DNA of 64,000 bases, from the NCBI GenBank assembly GCA_001724265.1, contig MEDY01000191.1:1-64000 (forward strand), in the 5' to 3' direction. Below are positions 30,446-40,868 of this stretch, in pieces. Below the pieces are notes generated by a model that worked only from the letters and a program-made list of their open reading frames with translations, was not told the DNA's origin and searched no databases. The position numbers were made by a program, and so were the translations under genes. The stretch comes from Rhizaria sp. SCN 62-66. Its lineage: Eukaryota > Rhizaria, unplaced. The stretch's first letter is position 1, and every line of letters starts with the position of its first letter.

Positions 30446-33097
30446 ATGAGCAGCGACCCCCACCGCGGTGCGGTGCAGCGCGACTGCCCTTCCGCGCCTT
30501 GGACCGCGCCCTGGACCTCCGAGACGCCCATCCCGCACAAGGCCGTGCCCCCGCACTTCATCTCGCAGCCCCAGCGCCATTACTTCGTTCCCGCCGCCGA
30601 CGCCGCCGCGGGCGCAAGCGCGGACCTGTTCCCCGCGACGCGCGGCGCCGCGGACTGCGCGCCTGACGCGCTGGATGGCGCGGTCGTGTCTGCCGCCGCG
30701 GCCGCGCGGCGGCGCTTCGCGCACCCGTTCCTGCAAGCGCTGCTGGAGCGGCGGCCGGCGGACGTGACGGCCGCGGCCGACGCGCCGTACCTTAAGTTCC
30801 TCTCGCCCATGGTGCGGTACTCGAAGCTGCCGTTTCGGCTGCTGTGCCGCCGCTACGGCGCGGACCTGGCCTTCACGCCCATGCTCGTGGCCAAGGACCT
30901 CAACCGCTCCGGCTTCGCCAACGACCTCGCGGCCCAGCCCTCGCCGCTGTGGGCCGCCGCTCAGGCTGACGCCGCGCAGACGGCCGCCCGCAGCGTTGTG
31001 CGGGGCAGCGCGGGCGACGAGGACGGCGACGGCAGCCGGCGACGTCTTAGCAGTGGCGCCAACAGCGGCGGCGGTGCTGTGACGTCCTTCGCAGTGGTGA
31101 CGCCGGCGACGGACGCGGCCGCCGAGGCGGATCCCTCGGCCCTGCTCGCCGCCGCCGCCGACACCGACGCGGCCTCGCTCTCACTCTTGCAGCAGCAGCA
31201 GCTGCAGCGCCAGCGCAGCTGCTGCCACAGCAGCGGCGCATACTCCGTGCTGACCGGCGGCGCGGGCGCCTGGGGCACTGAGGCCGCCGGGACAGCGGCG
31301 TTCGCGAGCGCTGTGGGCGCGCGGGACCCCTTCGCGCTGCGGCTGTCGCTGGAGGAGTTCTCGACGGCGCCCGCGGACCGGCCGCTGGTGGCGCAGCTGG
31401 CGGCCAACGACCCCGTCGAAGTCTCGCGCGCGGCCGCCGCGCTCGCGCGCTACGTAGACGGCGTCGACCTCAACTGCGGCTGCCCGCAGACGTGGGTGAT
31501 CCAGCAGAAGATCGGCGCCGCGCTCTCGGCGCGCCCCGAGGCCGTGGCGGAGCTGGTGCGCGCCGCGCGCGCGACGCTGCCGGCGGACAAGACCGTCTCG
31601 CTCAAGATCCGGCTAAGGCCCGACCTGCGGCAGACGGTGGAGCTGGTGCGGCGCGCCGAGGCTGCGGGCGCGGACTGGGTGACGGTGCACGGGCGCACCC
31701 GCGAAGAGCGCACGCAGACGGCCGTGCGCGCCGACGCCATCGCGCTGCTGCGCTCCGTCGCCACGGTGCCCGTCATTTACAACGGCGACCTCACAACGCC
31801 CGCGGAGATGGACGCCGCCGCGGCGGGCACCGGCGCCGCGGGTGTGCTGCTCGCGCGCGGCGCGCTCGCCAACCCGGGGCTCTTCTGTGGCGCCGCGGCG
31901 CTGCCCGCGCGCGCCGTGGCCGACTACGCAGACTTGGCGCTGCGCTACGGCTCTCTCTTCCCCATGCACCTGCACCACCTCACCTACATGCTGTTCGCGC
32001 CGCTCGCTAAGGCCCGCCGCAGCGCGCTCGCGCGCGCCAAGTCCGCCGCCGCCGCGCTCGTCGACTCGGGCGCCGCCGCCGCGGGCCGCTGGGGCGGCGC
32101 GGGCTTCGACCGCGGAACCGCCACTGGCGCCGCAGCCGCCGCCACGGGCACTGCCACTGCCTCTGGGAGCCAGAGGCAGAGCAAGCGACAGAGCCGGCGG
32201 ACGCGCGCGTGCGGCAGCGGCGGCGTCTGGGGCGCGGGCGCCTACTCGCGCTGGGGCTACGGCGCCGACGGGACTGACGACGACGAAGGCGACGACGGCA
32301 CTCACGGTGGCATTGGCTTTGGCGAGGACGAGGACGAGGCCGCGGCGGTGCGGTGCGCGGCCGAGGCCGAGGCGGCCCGCGTGCTGCGCAGCGCCGCCGC
32401 CGCCGCCGCGGACTGCGGGCGGCGGTGCCCGGTCTACTCCGTCAGCGCCAGCGGCCGCGGACTGGGCCTGGGGCTGGATCTGGAGCGCCGGTTTGCGCCG
32501 GAGGTGTCGCCCAGCGAGGTACGTCGAATTCCGTCTATATAGCGTTGAATATGTTGTTTTGGTGTAAATCACTGTCTTTTATATGTTATTTTGCACATCT
32601 TCTCACCTTGTTTCTTGTTTGCTCTTTGTATCCCTCCGCAGGCTCCGATGGACTTCACGGGCCGCTGGGCTTGTCCGGACGGCTACCACCTCTACAGCGG
32701 CGGCGGCGCGGCCACCGGCGACGGCGACGACGGCTCCAGCCACCCCGAGTACCAGTACGGCGCTCATAGTTGCAGCGGCAACGGCAGCAATACTGACGAC
32801 TGCGAGCGCGCCGCGTTCGCCGGCGCTGCGCACTGCTGCAGCGCCGACGTGGGCGTGCCGCTGTGGCGGCGCCCGCGCGGCGGCCGCTGCGCTTGCTGCG
32901 GAGACCGCGCCTGCGACGGCTACGACTGCGTCGACGACACCGGCGACGCCGGTGACCGTGACCGTGACCGTGGCCGTGAGCCCAATGACGCAGACGCGGA
33001 CGCGGACGCCGAGGGTGCGCTGTGGGGCTGGCTGGAGCGTGAGACCGGCCGCGCGGGCGCGCGCGGGCACAGCGACGGCGTGCGCTACTGGGCCTGA
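30446..33097 (+). CDS. tRNA-dihydrouridine synthase, DUS4 type
   Basis: FMN enzyme that reduces uridine to dihydrouridine in the tRNA D-loop (positions 20a/20b for DUS4). Two exons (30446-32518, 32642-33097), 842 residues, TGA. The core reads YLKFLSPMVRYSKLPFRLLC, RRYGADLAFTPMLVAKDLNR, then after an insert PLVAQLAANDPVEVS, GVDLNCGCPQTWVIQQKIG with the catalytic Cys346, KIRLRPDLRQTVELV, WVTVHGRTREERTQ, PVIYNGDL, and GVLLARGALANPGLF, followed by the DUS4-like HHLTYMLF helix. The YSKL and CGCPQ motifs favour DUS4L over DUS1-3. About 150 extra residues interrupt the barrel after the FANDL motif. The second exon encodes a Cys-rich tail (CACCGDRACDGYDC) not seen in human DUS4L. AATAAA at 33420-33425 is a possible poly(A) signal. 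Confidence 0.9.
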
Positions 33098-33553
33098 GTG
33101 AGGCCGCCTCAGTCGGCATCATGGTGACACGAAGAGGCGTCTAGTGCGCCTCCGTGGGAGCAGTGACGTCAAATCAACTATAAGCTTATTTAGTTTAGCA
33201 ACGATGTTGTTTTTTTTTCCAAGAGACAACATCTTGGGGTGAATACAATCACATTCAAGAGGATCATACATTGATCATTCTGGTCCTAGTCAACAAAATG
33301 AATCAGGAATTGTATTGTGCTGCCCTTCACCTGGAGGCGGTTAGTCTAAGTATCTAAGTATTCGTCGGTATTAATGTGTCTCCGCATTGCAACATAGTGT
33401 AATTACGACATATTGTAACAATAAATCACTCTCCGTGATTCACTGTGACAAGACCATCGATGATTACAGTCGTCGTAGTCGTTGAACTGTGTTGCAAAAC
33501 TGCACAATTGAATGCATTGCAGTGCGCGTTGGTTTGGGCGCTCACGGTTCGCC
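33098..33553. other. Convergent spacer, DUS4 / repeat protein
   Basis: AT-rich with a short TAAGTATC direct repeat near 33347-33362. No gene seen. Confidence 0.4.
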
Positions 33554-36547
33554 TCAGTCGTCCGCGTCGGCCTCGGAGTCGGACTCGGGCTCCGCCACCA
33601 GGAAGTCCCCCAGGCTCACGGTCACCTTGGCCGCGGCCACCGGGCTCGCGGCCTCAGTCGCAGAAGAGCTCGCACCTGCAGCTGCGGTCGCAGGCGCGGC
33701 CTCGGTCGCAGCAGCGGCCCCAGCGGCGGCAGCGGGCGCGGCAGCGGCGACGTCGTCCAGCGAGTCGCTCTCGATGGCACTGTGCTGAGCCGCGGCAGCG
33801 TGGCTCGGGGCAGCCGGCTTCACAGGCTCTTGCTTCGCGGGCTCCTGCTTGGCGGACTGCTGATTGGCGGACTGCTGATTGGCGGACTGCTGATTGGCGG
33901 ACTGCTGATTGGCGGACTGCTGCGGCCGAGCGGGCTCCTGCGACTTCGGCGCAGCCTCGGCCACCTTTGCCGCAGGCTTCGCAGGAGCCGTAGCAGCAGG
34001 CTTCGGAAATACAACAACAGCAGCAGCAGCGGTAGCAGCATCAGGCTTCGCATCCATCTCAGCCTTCGCAGCAGACGCAGCCGGGGTGTTGGCTTGCTGC
34101 TGGTGCTGCATCTGCGCGAGCCTCCGGGCGCGGTCGACCTGCTTGCGCGCGGCGGCGAGGCGCTCCTGAGCGAAGGCCAGCGCGCAGGCCGCCGAGCAGA
34201 AGCGCGTCCCGGGCGCCACCGCGGGCAGCCGCACGGCCGCGCCGTTGCCCGCGGCGGCCGTGGCGGCGATGTCGGCGATGTCGGCGTCGAGCGCAGCGTC
34301 GAAGGGCAGCCCCGCGGCAGCGGGGAACTGGCAGTAGCACTGGTAGCACGCGCAACGCCCAGCGGCGCCGCTGCTGCCACTGTTGCCACTGCTGCTGCTG
34401 ATGCTGCCACTGCTGCTGCCACTGCTGCTGCTGTTGGCAAGGTAGCGCAGGGGTACGCGTGCAGCCAGCAAGTCCCACAGGTCGCCCCCGCCGCTCCCCT
34501 CCTCGCCCATAGTGGCAGCAGCGGCAGCAGTCGCGGCGCTCGAGGCTGAGGCCGAGGCGGCGGCAGCGGCGGCGCCCGCAGCGACCGCGGCCGCCCGAGG
34601 CCCGCCAGGCTTGCCACTCGCCCCGCTCGCACTCCCATTCCCACTCCCACTCGCACTTGCAGCGGCGGGCGCGGCGGCGGCGGCAGCGGCTGCGGCCTGC
34701 GCGCCCTGAACCCACGCGGCGCGCGCGGCCTTGAAGTCGCTCTGCGCGGCGGCCTCGTCGTACTGGCCCCATAGTAACGACCCGGGCGCGGGCGGCGCGT
34801 CCTCCCCGTCGTACCCCGCGTCGCCGACACCGCCATTGCCGGGCCTGTCGTCGACGTCCGCGGCCCACTCGATGCCGTCGCGTACGAACCGGCCCTGCGC
34901 CGCGCGCGCCTCGCCCGCAGCGCCGCCGCCATAGCCGGCGCTGCCGTTTCCAGCGCCGTCGGTGTCGGCGCCGTCGGTGTCGGCGTCGGCGCTGGCCCGG
35001 GTGCCGCGGCCGTACCACGCGCCCTGCTGCCGCTGCTGCTGCTGGCTCGCCGCCGCGGCCGCCGCGGACGCCGCGGGCGCGGGCGCGGGCAGGCCCATGA
35101 AGGCGGCGCGGGCGGCGGCAAACTCGGCGTTGTTCACCCCTTCGTCGTACGACCCCCATAGTAAGGACCCGGGGGCGCCGCTCATGGGCGCAGCGCCACC
35201 GCTGCTGCTGCCGCTCTGGCTGCCGCTGCGGGCCGCGATGGTGCGCTCCCCGCCCTGCCCGGCCCCCGCCTTCGCCCCAGCCTGCGCCCCAGCCCGCGCC
35301 CCGGCGACGCGGGGGGCGATGGTGCGCACCCCGCGCGCGTCCGTGCTGATCAGCACCGGCCCCGCGCTGCCGCCGCTGCCGTGGCTGCTCGCGCCACTGC
35401 CGCCGCTATTGTTGGTGTTGAAGGCGGCGCGCGCGGCGGCGAACTCAGCGTTGTTGGCGCCCTCGTCGTATGTGCCCCATAGTAAGGACCCGGGGGCGCC
35501 GGGCGGCGGCGCGCGCCCGCCCGAGCTGGTGCTGGCCCCCCCAGGGGCGGGGGCTTGGCTGGCAGCGGCAGTCAAGATGGTAGCAGGACTGCTGCTGCTG
35601 TTGCTGCTGCTACTGCTGTTGCTGCTGGCGAGAATGGAGCGCGCTGAGGCGAGGCGGGCGAGCGCGGGCGCGGGCACGGGCACGGGTGCGGCGGGCGCGC
35701 CCGCGGCGGCAGCCACAGCGGCGGCCACGGCGGCCAGCGAGCTCGACCCCGATGGGGGGCGCGCCAGGGCGGGCTGCCGCTGCGGCGGCGGCGGCGGCAG
35801 CTGCGACTGGGAGCGCAGGGACGAGCCCGTCGCCACGGCCGTCGCCTGCTGCGGCTGCAACTGCTGCTGGGGACGGGCGACGCCCGAGAGCGGCCGGCCC
35901 GTGCTAGACAGCGGCCGCTCCATCGAGTACGCGGGCGCCTGCACGCGCCGCGCGCCCCCGGCCACGCCGCCGGCCCCGGCCCCGGCCCCTGCAGCGGCGC
36001 CGGCCCCAGCGGCACCGGCCGTGGCGCGCGGGGGACGGGCCGCCTGCGGCTGTGGCGACAACTGTTGCTGTGAAGAAAAGTTGACGGAGATTAGGCTACC
36101 CAGGTCGAGCTGTCCGCTGCCGTTGTTTGCACTGCCCGCGCTGCCAGCTGGCGCAGCGCCAGCCGCGCCCGGCCGCTTCTTGGCGCCGGCAGCGCCAGCA
36201 CTGCTCGCAGCGACTACGCCAGCGCCGGCGACAGGGGTTCCCGCACCCCGGCGCAATGCAGCAGCACCGGCGCCGCTGCCAGCAGCGCCCGCAGCGCCGC
36301 CCGCGCCGCCGCCGTTGGTCGCAGAGGCAGCCCAATAGACTCCGCCCTGCTTCTCGCGAACGCGCTGCCACTGATCCTTGTCGGCGCTCAGCTTTGCCCG
36401 CAGCGCCTGCAGCCGCGCATCCATGCGGTCCGTCTCCTCCTGCAGCGCCTGCAGCTGCGCAGACGGAGCTGCGGGTGCAGGCGCGGCGGCAGGCGCAGCG
36501 GCAGGAGCGCGGGGGCGGCCGCCTTGGGAAGGCGCCGAAGAGCTCAT
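33554..36547 (-). CDS. Protein with three LLWGxYDE repeats and a Cys-rich motif
   Basis: 997 residues, single exon, TGA stop; not confidently recognised. An N-terminal coiled coil (QLQALQEETDRMDARLQALR) is followed by Gly/Ala/Ser-rich linkers. Three copies of a ~25-residue module, PGSLLWG-x-YDE-x5-EF-x2-ARAAF, lie at residues ~351-376, ~458-483 and ~586-611. Near 729-792 a Cys-rich segment reads CACYQCYCQF and, 40 residues on, FCSAACALAF, a likely zinc site with a short helix (EQAERL-type charged region after it). The C-terminus has a QQSAN pentapeptide repeat and Ala/Lys-rich tracts. Short aromatic/acidic repeats of this style occur in some cytoskeletal and ciliary proteins, but I cannot name a family. 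An AACTAG acceptor-like site lies 8 nt before the ATG. Confidence 0.75.
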   Translation of the reverse strand: MSSSAPSQGGRPRAPAAAPAAAPAPAAPSAQLQALQEETDRMDARLQALRAKLSADKDQWQRVREKQGGVYWAASATNGGGAGGAAGAAGSGAGAAALRRGAGTPVAGAGVVAASSAGAAGAKKRPGAAGAAPAGSAGSANNGSGQLDLGSLISVNFSSQQQLSPQPQAARPPRATAGAAGAGAAAGAGAGAGGVAGGARRVQAPAYSMERPLSSTGRPLSGVARPQQQLQPQQATAVATGSSLRSQSQLPPPPPQRQPALARPPSGSSSLAAVAAAVAAAAGAPAAPVPVPAPALARLASARSILASSNSSSSSNSSSSPATILTAAASQAPAPGGASTSSGGRAPPPGAPGSLLWGTYDEGANNAEFAAARAAFNTNNSGGSGASSHGSGGSAGPVLISTDARGVRTIAPRVAGARAGAQAGAKAGAGQGGERTIAARSGSQSGSSSGGAAPMSGAPGSLLWGSYDEGVNNAEFAAARAAFMGLPAPAPAASAAAAAASQQQQRQQGAWYGRGTRASADADTDGADTDGAGNGSAGYGGGAAGEARAAQGRFVRDGIEWAADVDDRPGNGGVGDAGYDGEDAPPAPGSLLWGQYDEAAAQSDFKAARAAWVQGAQAAAAAAAAAPAAASASGSGNGSASGASGKPGGPRAAAVAAGAAAAAASASASSAATAAAAATMGEEGSGGGDLWDLLAARVPLRYLANSSSSGSSSGSISSSSGNSGSSGAAGRCACYQCYCQFPAAAGLPFDAALDADIADIAATAAAGNGAAVRLPAVAPGTRFCSAACALAFAQERLAAARKQVDRARRLAQMQHQQQANTPAASAAKAEMDAKPDAATAAAAVVVFPKPAATAPAKPAAKVAEAAPKSQEPARPQQSANQQSANQQSANQQSANQQSAKQEPAKQEPVKPAAPSHAAAAQHSAIESDSLDDVAAAAPAAAAGAAAATEAAPATAAAGASSSATEAASPVAAAKVTVSLGDFLVAEPESDSEADADD
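33851..33922 (-). repeat. 15-bp minisatellite encoding QQSAN repeats
   Basis: Four perfect copies of GGCGGACTGCTGATT (33851-33910) and a partial fifth. Copies are identical at the DNA level, so the expansion is recent. Confidence 0.9.
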
Positions 36548-36918
36548 TGTGGGGTCTAGTTACAAGGCAGAAAGACCAATTGAAGATGTTAGCATTTAAA
36601 ATCAGACACAACATGCATGCACAAATCAATAGCAACCTTTTAATCACCACTTGACGAACAAACATGACGACTACAGAGGTTGATGTTTGAATGGCAGTAC
36701 TCCCTCATCGCGAGTGCAGACAACAAAATAGCCGTTGGAAATAACTGCAAGGTTGCAATTTTGTTTCTTGATATAACTCTATGTAGAGTCCGTCTGTATG
36801 AAATTCCTTTTATTCTCCAACTGTACTTGACTTAAACTAACTCGTTCTTATTTTATACTTTTCTATTCAGCTTTTTTCCTTCACACAGCACCAACCTAGT
36901 TTAGAGCGAGCAAACCCA
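36548..36918. other. Divergent spacer, repeat protein / coiled-coil protein
   Basis: AT-rich, pyrimidine-rich just before the + strand start. No gene or repeat recognised. Confidence 0.4.
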
Positions 36919-39918
36919 ATGGATCAGGAGTGGGACGGCTTCGGCCGTGTCCCGCTTCCGCACGATGGTATGCCGCGTGCTGGCTGGGAGTATGATACTT
37001 TTCTTGCACAGTCTGTACCGCGTTTGTGCGTGTTGTATGAAGACTCCCTGTCGCCGCCACCTTCACCGCGCCTCGAGAAAGCGCCTGTCCTCGGCTTCGC
37101 CCACTTCGGGCTGCCAGACCTTGCACTCACTCTCACCGTCACCAACGAGCCCGCCGCAAGCTCGCCCGCGCAGGGCACGACTGGAACAAGCGCAAGGCGT
37201 GCGTCCCCTGCATCTGCGGCGCGTGTCTCTGCGATCCGCGCGCGCTTCACGCACTGCGCCGAGCTAGAGTTCTCGGACTCAGACTCGGACTCGAACAACC
37301 ACGACAACATCAACGGCGTTCTTGGCGGCATTTCCGGGCTCGATCGCGGAGAAGACACAACGCTGCCAAGTTCAGACGCATCCGCAGCTTCTGACGCATC
37401 CTTGTCTCCCCGCACCCATAGCCACGCTCGCAGCGCCCGCGTCTCGAGCGCCGGCGGCACCTCGCTGGCTGCGGCGCGCTCTGCGGCCGGCGCGGCCGCG
37501 CTGTCAGCGCAGGTGCTGTCGGCGCTGAACGCGGGCGCGGCCGCGCGCGCGCGCTGCGAGGGCCGCGTGCGCGCACTGCAGCGCAAGCTCGTCGCCACGC
37601 GCGCCGTGGCCCGCAGCGCCATGGACCGCGCCTGGGAGCGGCTCGCGGCCGCTCAGGCCGAGGCTCGGACAGCCAAACAGGACAAGTATGTCAGGAAGCG
37701 CAATCACAAGAATTTGTCATTTGATGCTATGTTGTTTTTGATGTGTTTGTGGTTTTGTTCTGACAAGATGTTTGGAAAGTTCTCGATGACGGACCTCCGA
37801 TTATACTTCCTAAACCCACTCATTCATCCCTCATTTTATGTCACTATTTTCAATGTACGAAAAAAATGTATATGTTTTCTTTTTTGTGTTGTTGTAGCGT
37901 TTTGCTGCGCGAGCGCGTGAGCGCGCTTTCGCAGCAGACAACTGCGCAGCAACAGGAACTTGCCACGCTCGCCAACGCTGCGGCCGAGGCACGCGGCGAG
38001 GCCGTGGCGGCTGCGGACGGGATTGTTGCCGCCGCTGCCGCGCGCGCGCATGCGGAGGCCGCTGCCGCACTGTATCAGAAGGCACTTGGCGAGGAGAGCG
38101 CTCTTGTTCAAGAGCTTAGGGGTACGGCGAAACACGTCTCTAAATCGCAAGAAACGGATGATCCGAATCTCATTCATTGCACGTACAATTGAGTAATTCG
38201 TTTATTATTGACTTATTTTTTTCCCTCGCCCTTTTTTTCTGCCTTCTCCAACACCATCCATCTTAGCACGCCTGTCGGCGGCCCGCAGCGATGCGAGCGA
38301 GGCGGCCTCGGGTCACCAGCTGCAGCGCACGGGCCTAGAGGCGGACCTGGCGCAATCGCGCGAGGCACTCACAGCACAGGTTGCGCAGCTGCGCGCTGCT
38401 GCGGCCACGCACGAGACAGCGCTCGCTGCTGCGCGTGCAGAGGGTCTGGAAGAGGGCCGCGCGCGCGGACGCGACGAAGGCGAACGCGGTGGCCGCGCGG
38501 CGGGCGCCGCGGCGGCTTTCGAGCAGGGCCGGCTAGTCGGCGCCGCTGAGGGCGAGACACGTGGGCTTGCAGCTGCGGAAGCGCTTGCTGCTAAGCGCGT
38601 TGCCGCGGCTGTTGCTGCAGCGGCGGCGGCAGCTGCAGCCGAGACTGATGGCGAGCGCGAGCGCCTGACGCGCGAGTTGGCGCTTGCGCGGGCTCGGGTG
38701 ACTGAGCTAGAGGCTGCCACTGCTGGCGCTGAGACACGAGCTGCCGAAGTGCGCGCGGCGCTTGAGCGGCGCGAGGCTGAAGAACGCGTGCGGCGCATCA
38801 GCGAGCAGCGGCGCGAGCAGGAGCAGTTGCTGCAGGCACAACAGGAGCAGCTGCAGCGGCAGGGTGCGTTGCTTGAGCAGGCCGGCAAGGACGCTGCAGC
38901 CGCAGCGGCGGGTGCCAAAGCTGCGGCGGAGGCTGCTGCTGCTGAACTTGCGGCGACCGCCGAGCGCAACCGACTTCAGCAACAAGCTGCTGCTGATGCC
39001 GCCAACTACGATGATGTTGATGAGGATGACGAGGATGAGGGAGCGCGGTGCCGGCCGGGCACGTACCCCAACACGGTCCCACCAATGGTACCAGGCATGT
39101 ACGCGCCGTTGCCATTAACACCAGTGCCTTTTGCAGGTGCGGCATTGGCCAACAATGCTGCGCTGCCTCCTCTGAGCAGGCCACTAAGCGCTGTCAACAC
39201 TGGCCATGGCAACGGCAACGGCAGTCGGGGCGGAACACCACGCAAGGCTGTTGTGATGCCAGCTGCTTCGGTAGTGGCAAACGCAGACCCCGGCTTGGCT
39301 GGTGTGGACTCACTGCTGCGCGCTGCGCGTGTGCGTTGCAAGGAAATCTTGCGCGACACTCAGCGACTCGAAGCGACGGGAGTAGCGGGACAGAGAGAGC
39401 GCGAGCGGGCCAGCTCGCAGTCACGCGCGACAATGATCAGCGTGTCCCGCGCTGCCGCGGAAAGCGATACTGCCGTGCAGTTCCCACGTCTTGAGGCATG
39501 GGCACGTGCGCTCCAGAGTGGGAGCACGAGTGCGGAGCAGTCGGCCCTGTTCATCCCAGGTCGCGCCTCACCGCGCGACTATGACCGCTATCGCTCGACT
39601 AGTGTCGGTGAGGCAGCTGATGACTCGGCTGTGGACAACGTCGACGCCCCGGAGCCTGAAAGCGCGCGTGGACGCAGTCGGGATCCGCTGTCAAGAGGTT
39701 CCTCTCGCGCATCGAGTCGCGGTGGAGATGACTTGAACGACAGCACGTACCGCATTTATGGCGGCAACGGCACGTTTAACCCACTCTCACCAAATGACTC
39801 AAATCACGCCTGGCCACACGAAGGCGCCCGGAGGCGCGGAGACATCAAAATGGAGACAGCGATCAGGGCACGTCCAGGCATTTTCGACAACGGACTGGCC
39901 GTCCACATGAACCACTGA
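36919..39918 (+). CDS. Long coiled-coil protein, function unknown
   Basis: Three exons (36919-37685, 37898-38121, 38267-39918) give 880 residues, TGA stop. The N-terminus (MDQEWDGFGRVPLPHDGM, GWEYDTFLAQSVPRLCVLYE) looks ordered and unlike the rest, and I do not recognise it. After an acidic Ser/Asp/Asn stretch, a coiled coil starts around AALQRKL and runs through exons 2 and 3 (RERVSALSQQTTAQQQELA; REQEQLLQAQQEQLQRQ), rich in Ala/Glu/Arg/Gln with heptad spacing. A Pro-rich segment (TYPNTVPPMVPGMYAPLP) and a Ser/Arg-rich tail (SRGSSRASSRGG) follow. Donors are GTATGT and GTACGG. Both splice junctions keep the coiled-coil frame without stops. A cytoskeletal or centrosomal scaffold is plausible but unproven. 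Confidence 0.78.
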
Positions 39919-40868
39919 ACAGTGTCCGCTCACTTGATTTTTTACACTAGAATACAACATCATCAACTCGTACACATCATCTACTCAATCTTTTTGACGC
40001 AACCCAAAGTATCTTGCAAAGCTTCCTTGACAATAAACATTTTCACCCACAATACACAAATCTATTCGCAGTTTTCTTGATGTGCAACAAAATGTCTTTT
40101 GACAAACTACCTAAACTGAAGAGACACAACAAGATAATTGTGAAATAATTAAGCAATAATAGTATATTATTTTTTTATAGTTTTTATTTTGATTATCTTT
40201 GTTTTTTAAAAATATTTACATAAGTTCAAAGTTTTAGATAATTAAAATAATATATACACAGATACTCTTTTTATTATATGATTTTATTATTATGTTTTTA
40301 TTAGTTAGATATGTTTATGTCGCCTTTGTCAAAATCAACATCTGTTACCTCACCAACAAACTACAATTAAAACAATAATAAAAATTATTGTACAAATGAA
40401 AAAATCTATTAATGCCTTAATATTTTTAAACATTTAATATGACAATAAATACACTTAGGGAAGTTAAAAAATGCTTTATAATTCAGAAAAAATATACGTT
40501 GCGCGTTATAATATTTTAAAAGCTTTTTTCATCAATTAAAAAAATGTACAGTTTGATCACGGCGTTTTTTCTCAAGGCGGACTCCCATGATCTGAGTCGT
40601 TTAGGTTGATTTCACGGATATGCGCATGCGCAAGGTCGGAAAATAACGAAACTCACAGGGCTGGTTTATTGTCAATGTGACGATATCAGAAGTGTTTCTA
40701 CAAAATATTTGTTCTCTACGAAATGGAGTTAGTTTGTTTTTAACGTGGTCTACGAGTTGATCCAGCTGGGTGATCATCCAGCTGGGTGATCTAGCTGGGT
40801 ATTGGATTGGTACACGTACATGTATTGAGTATTACTGAGTATTATAGATAAATAAAAGAGCCTTGAGT
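39919..40868. other. Very AT-rich convergent spacer with a small tandem repeat
   Basis: The part from ~40130 to 40560 is the most AT-rich stretch of the window, with many T and A runs and almost no open frame. AATAAA at 40032-40037 fits the coiled-coil gene. Near the right end is a tandem repeat (40761-40800). No gene seen. Confidence 0.55.
40761..40800 (+). repeat. Tandem CCAGCTGGGTGAT repeat
   Basis: Two perfect copies of TCCAGCTGGGTGAT (40761-40774, 40777-40790) and a partial third (CTAGCTGGGT). Each contains the palindrome CAGCTG or AGCT. Confidence 0.85.
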
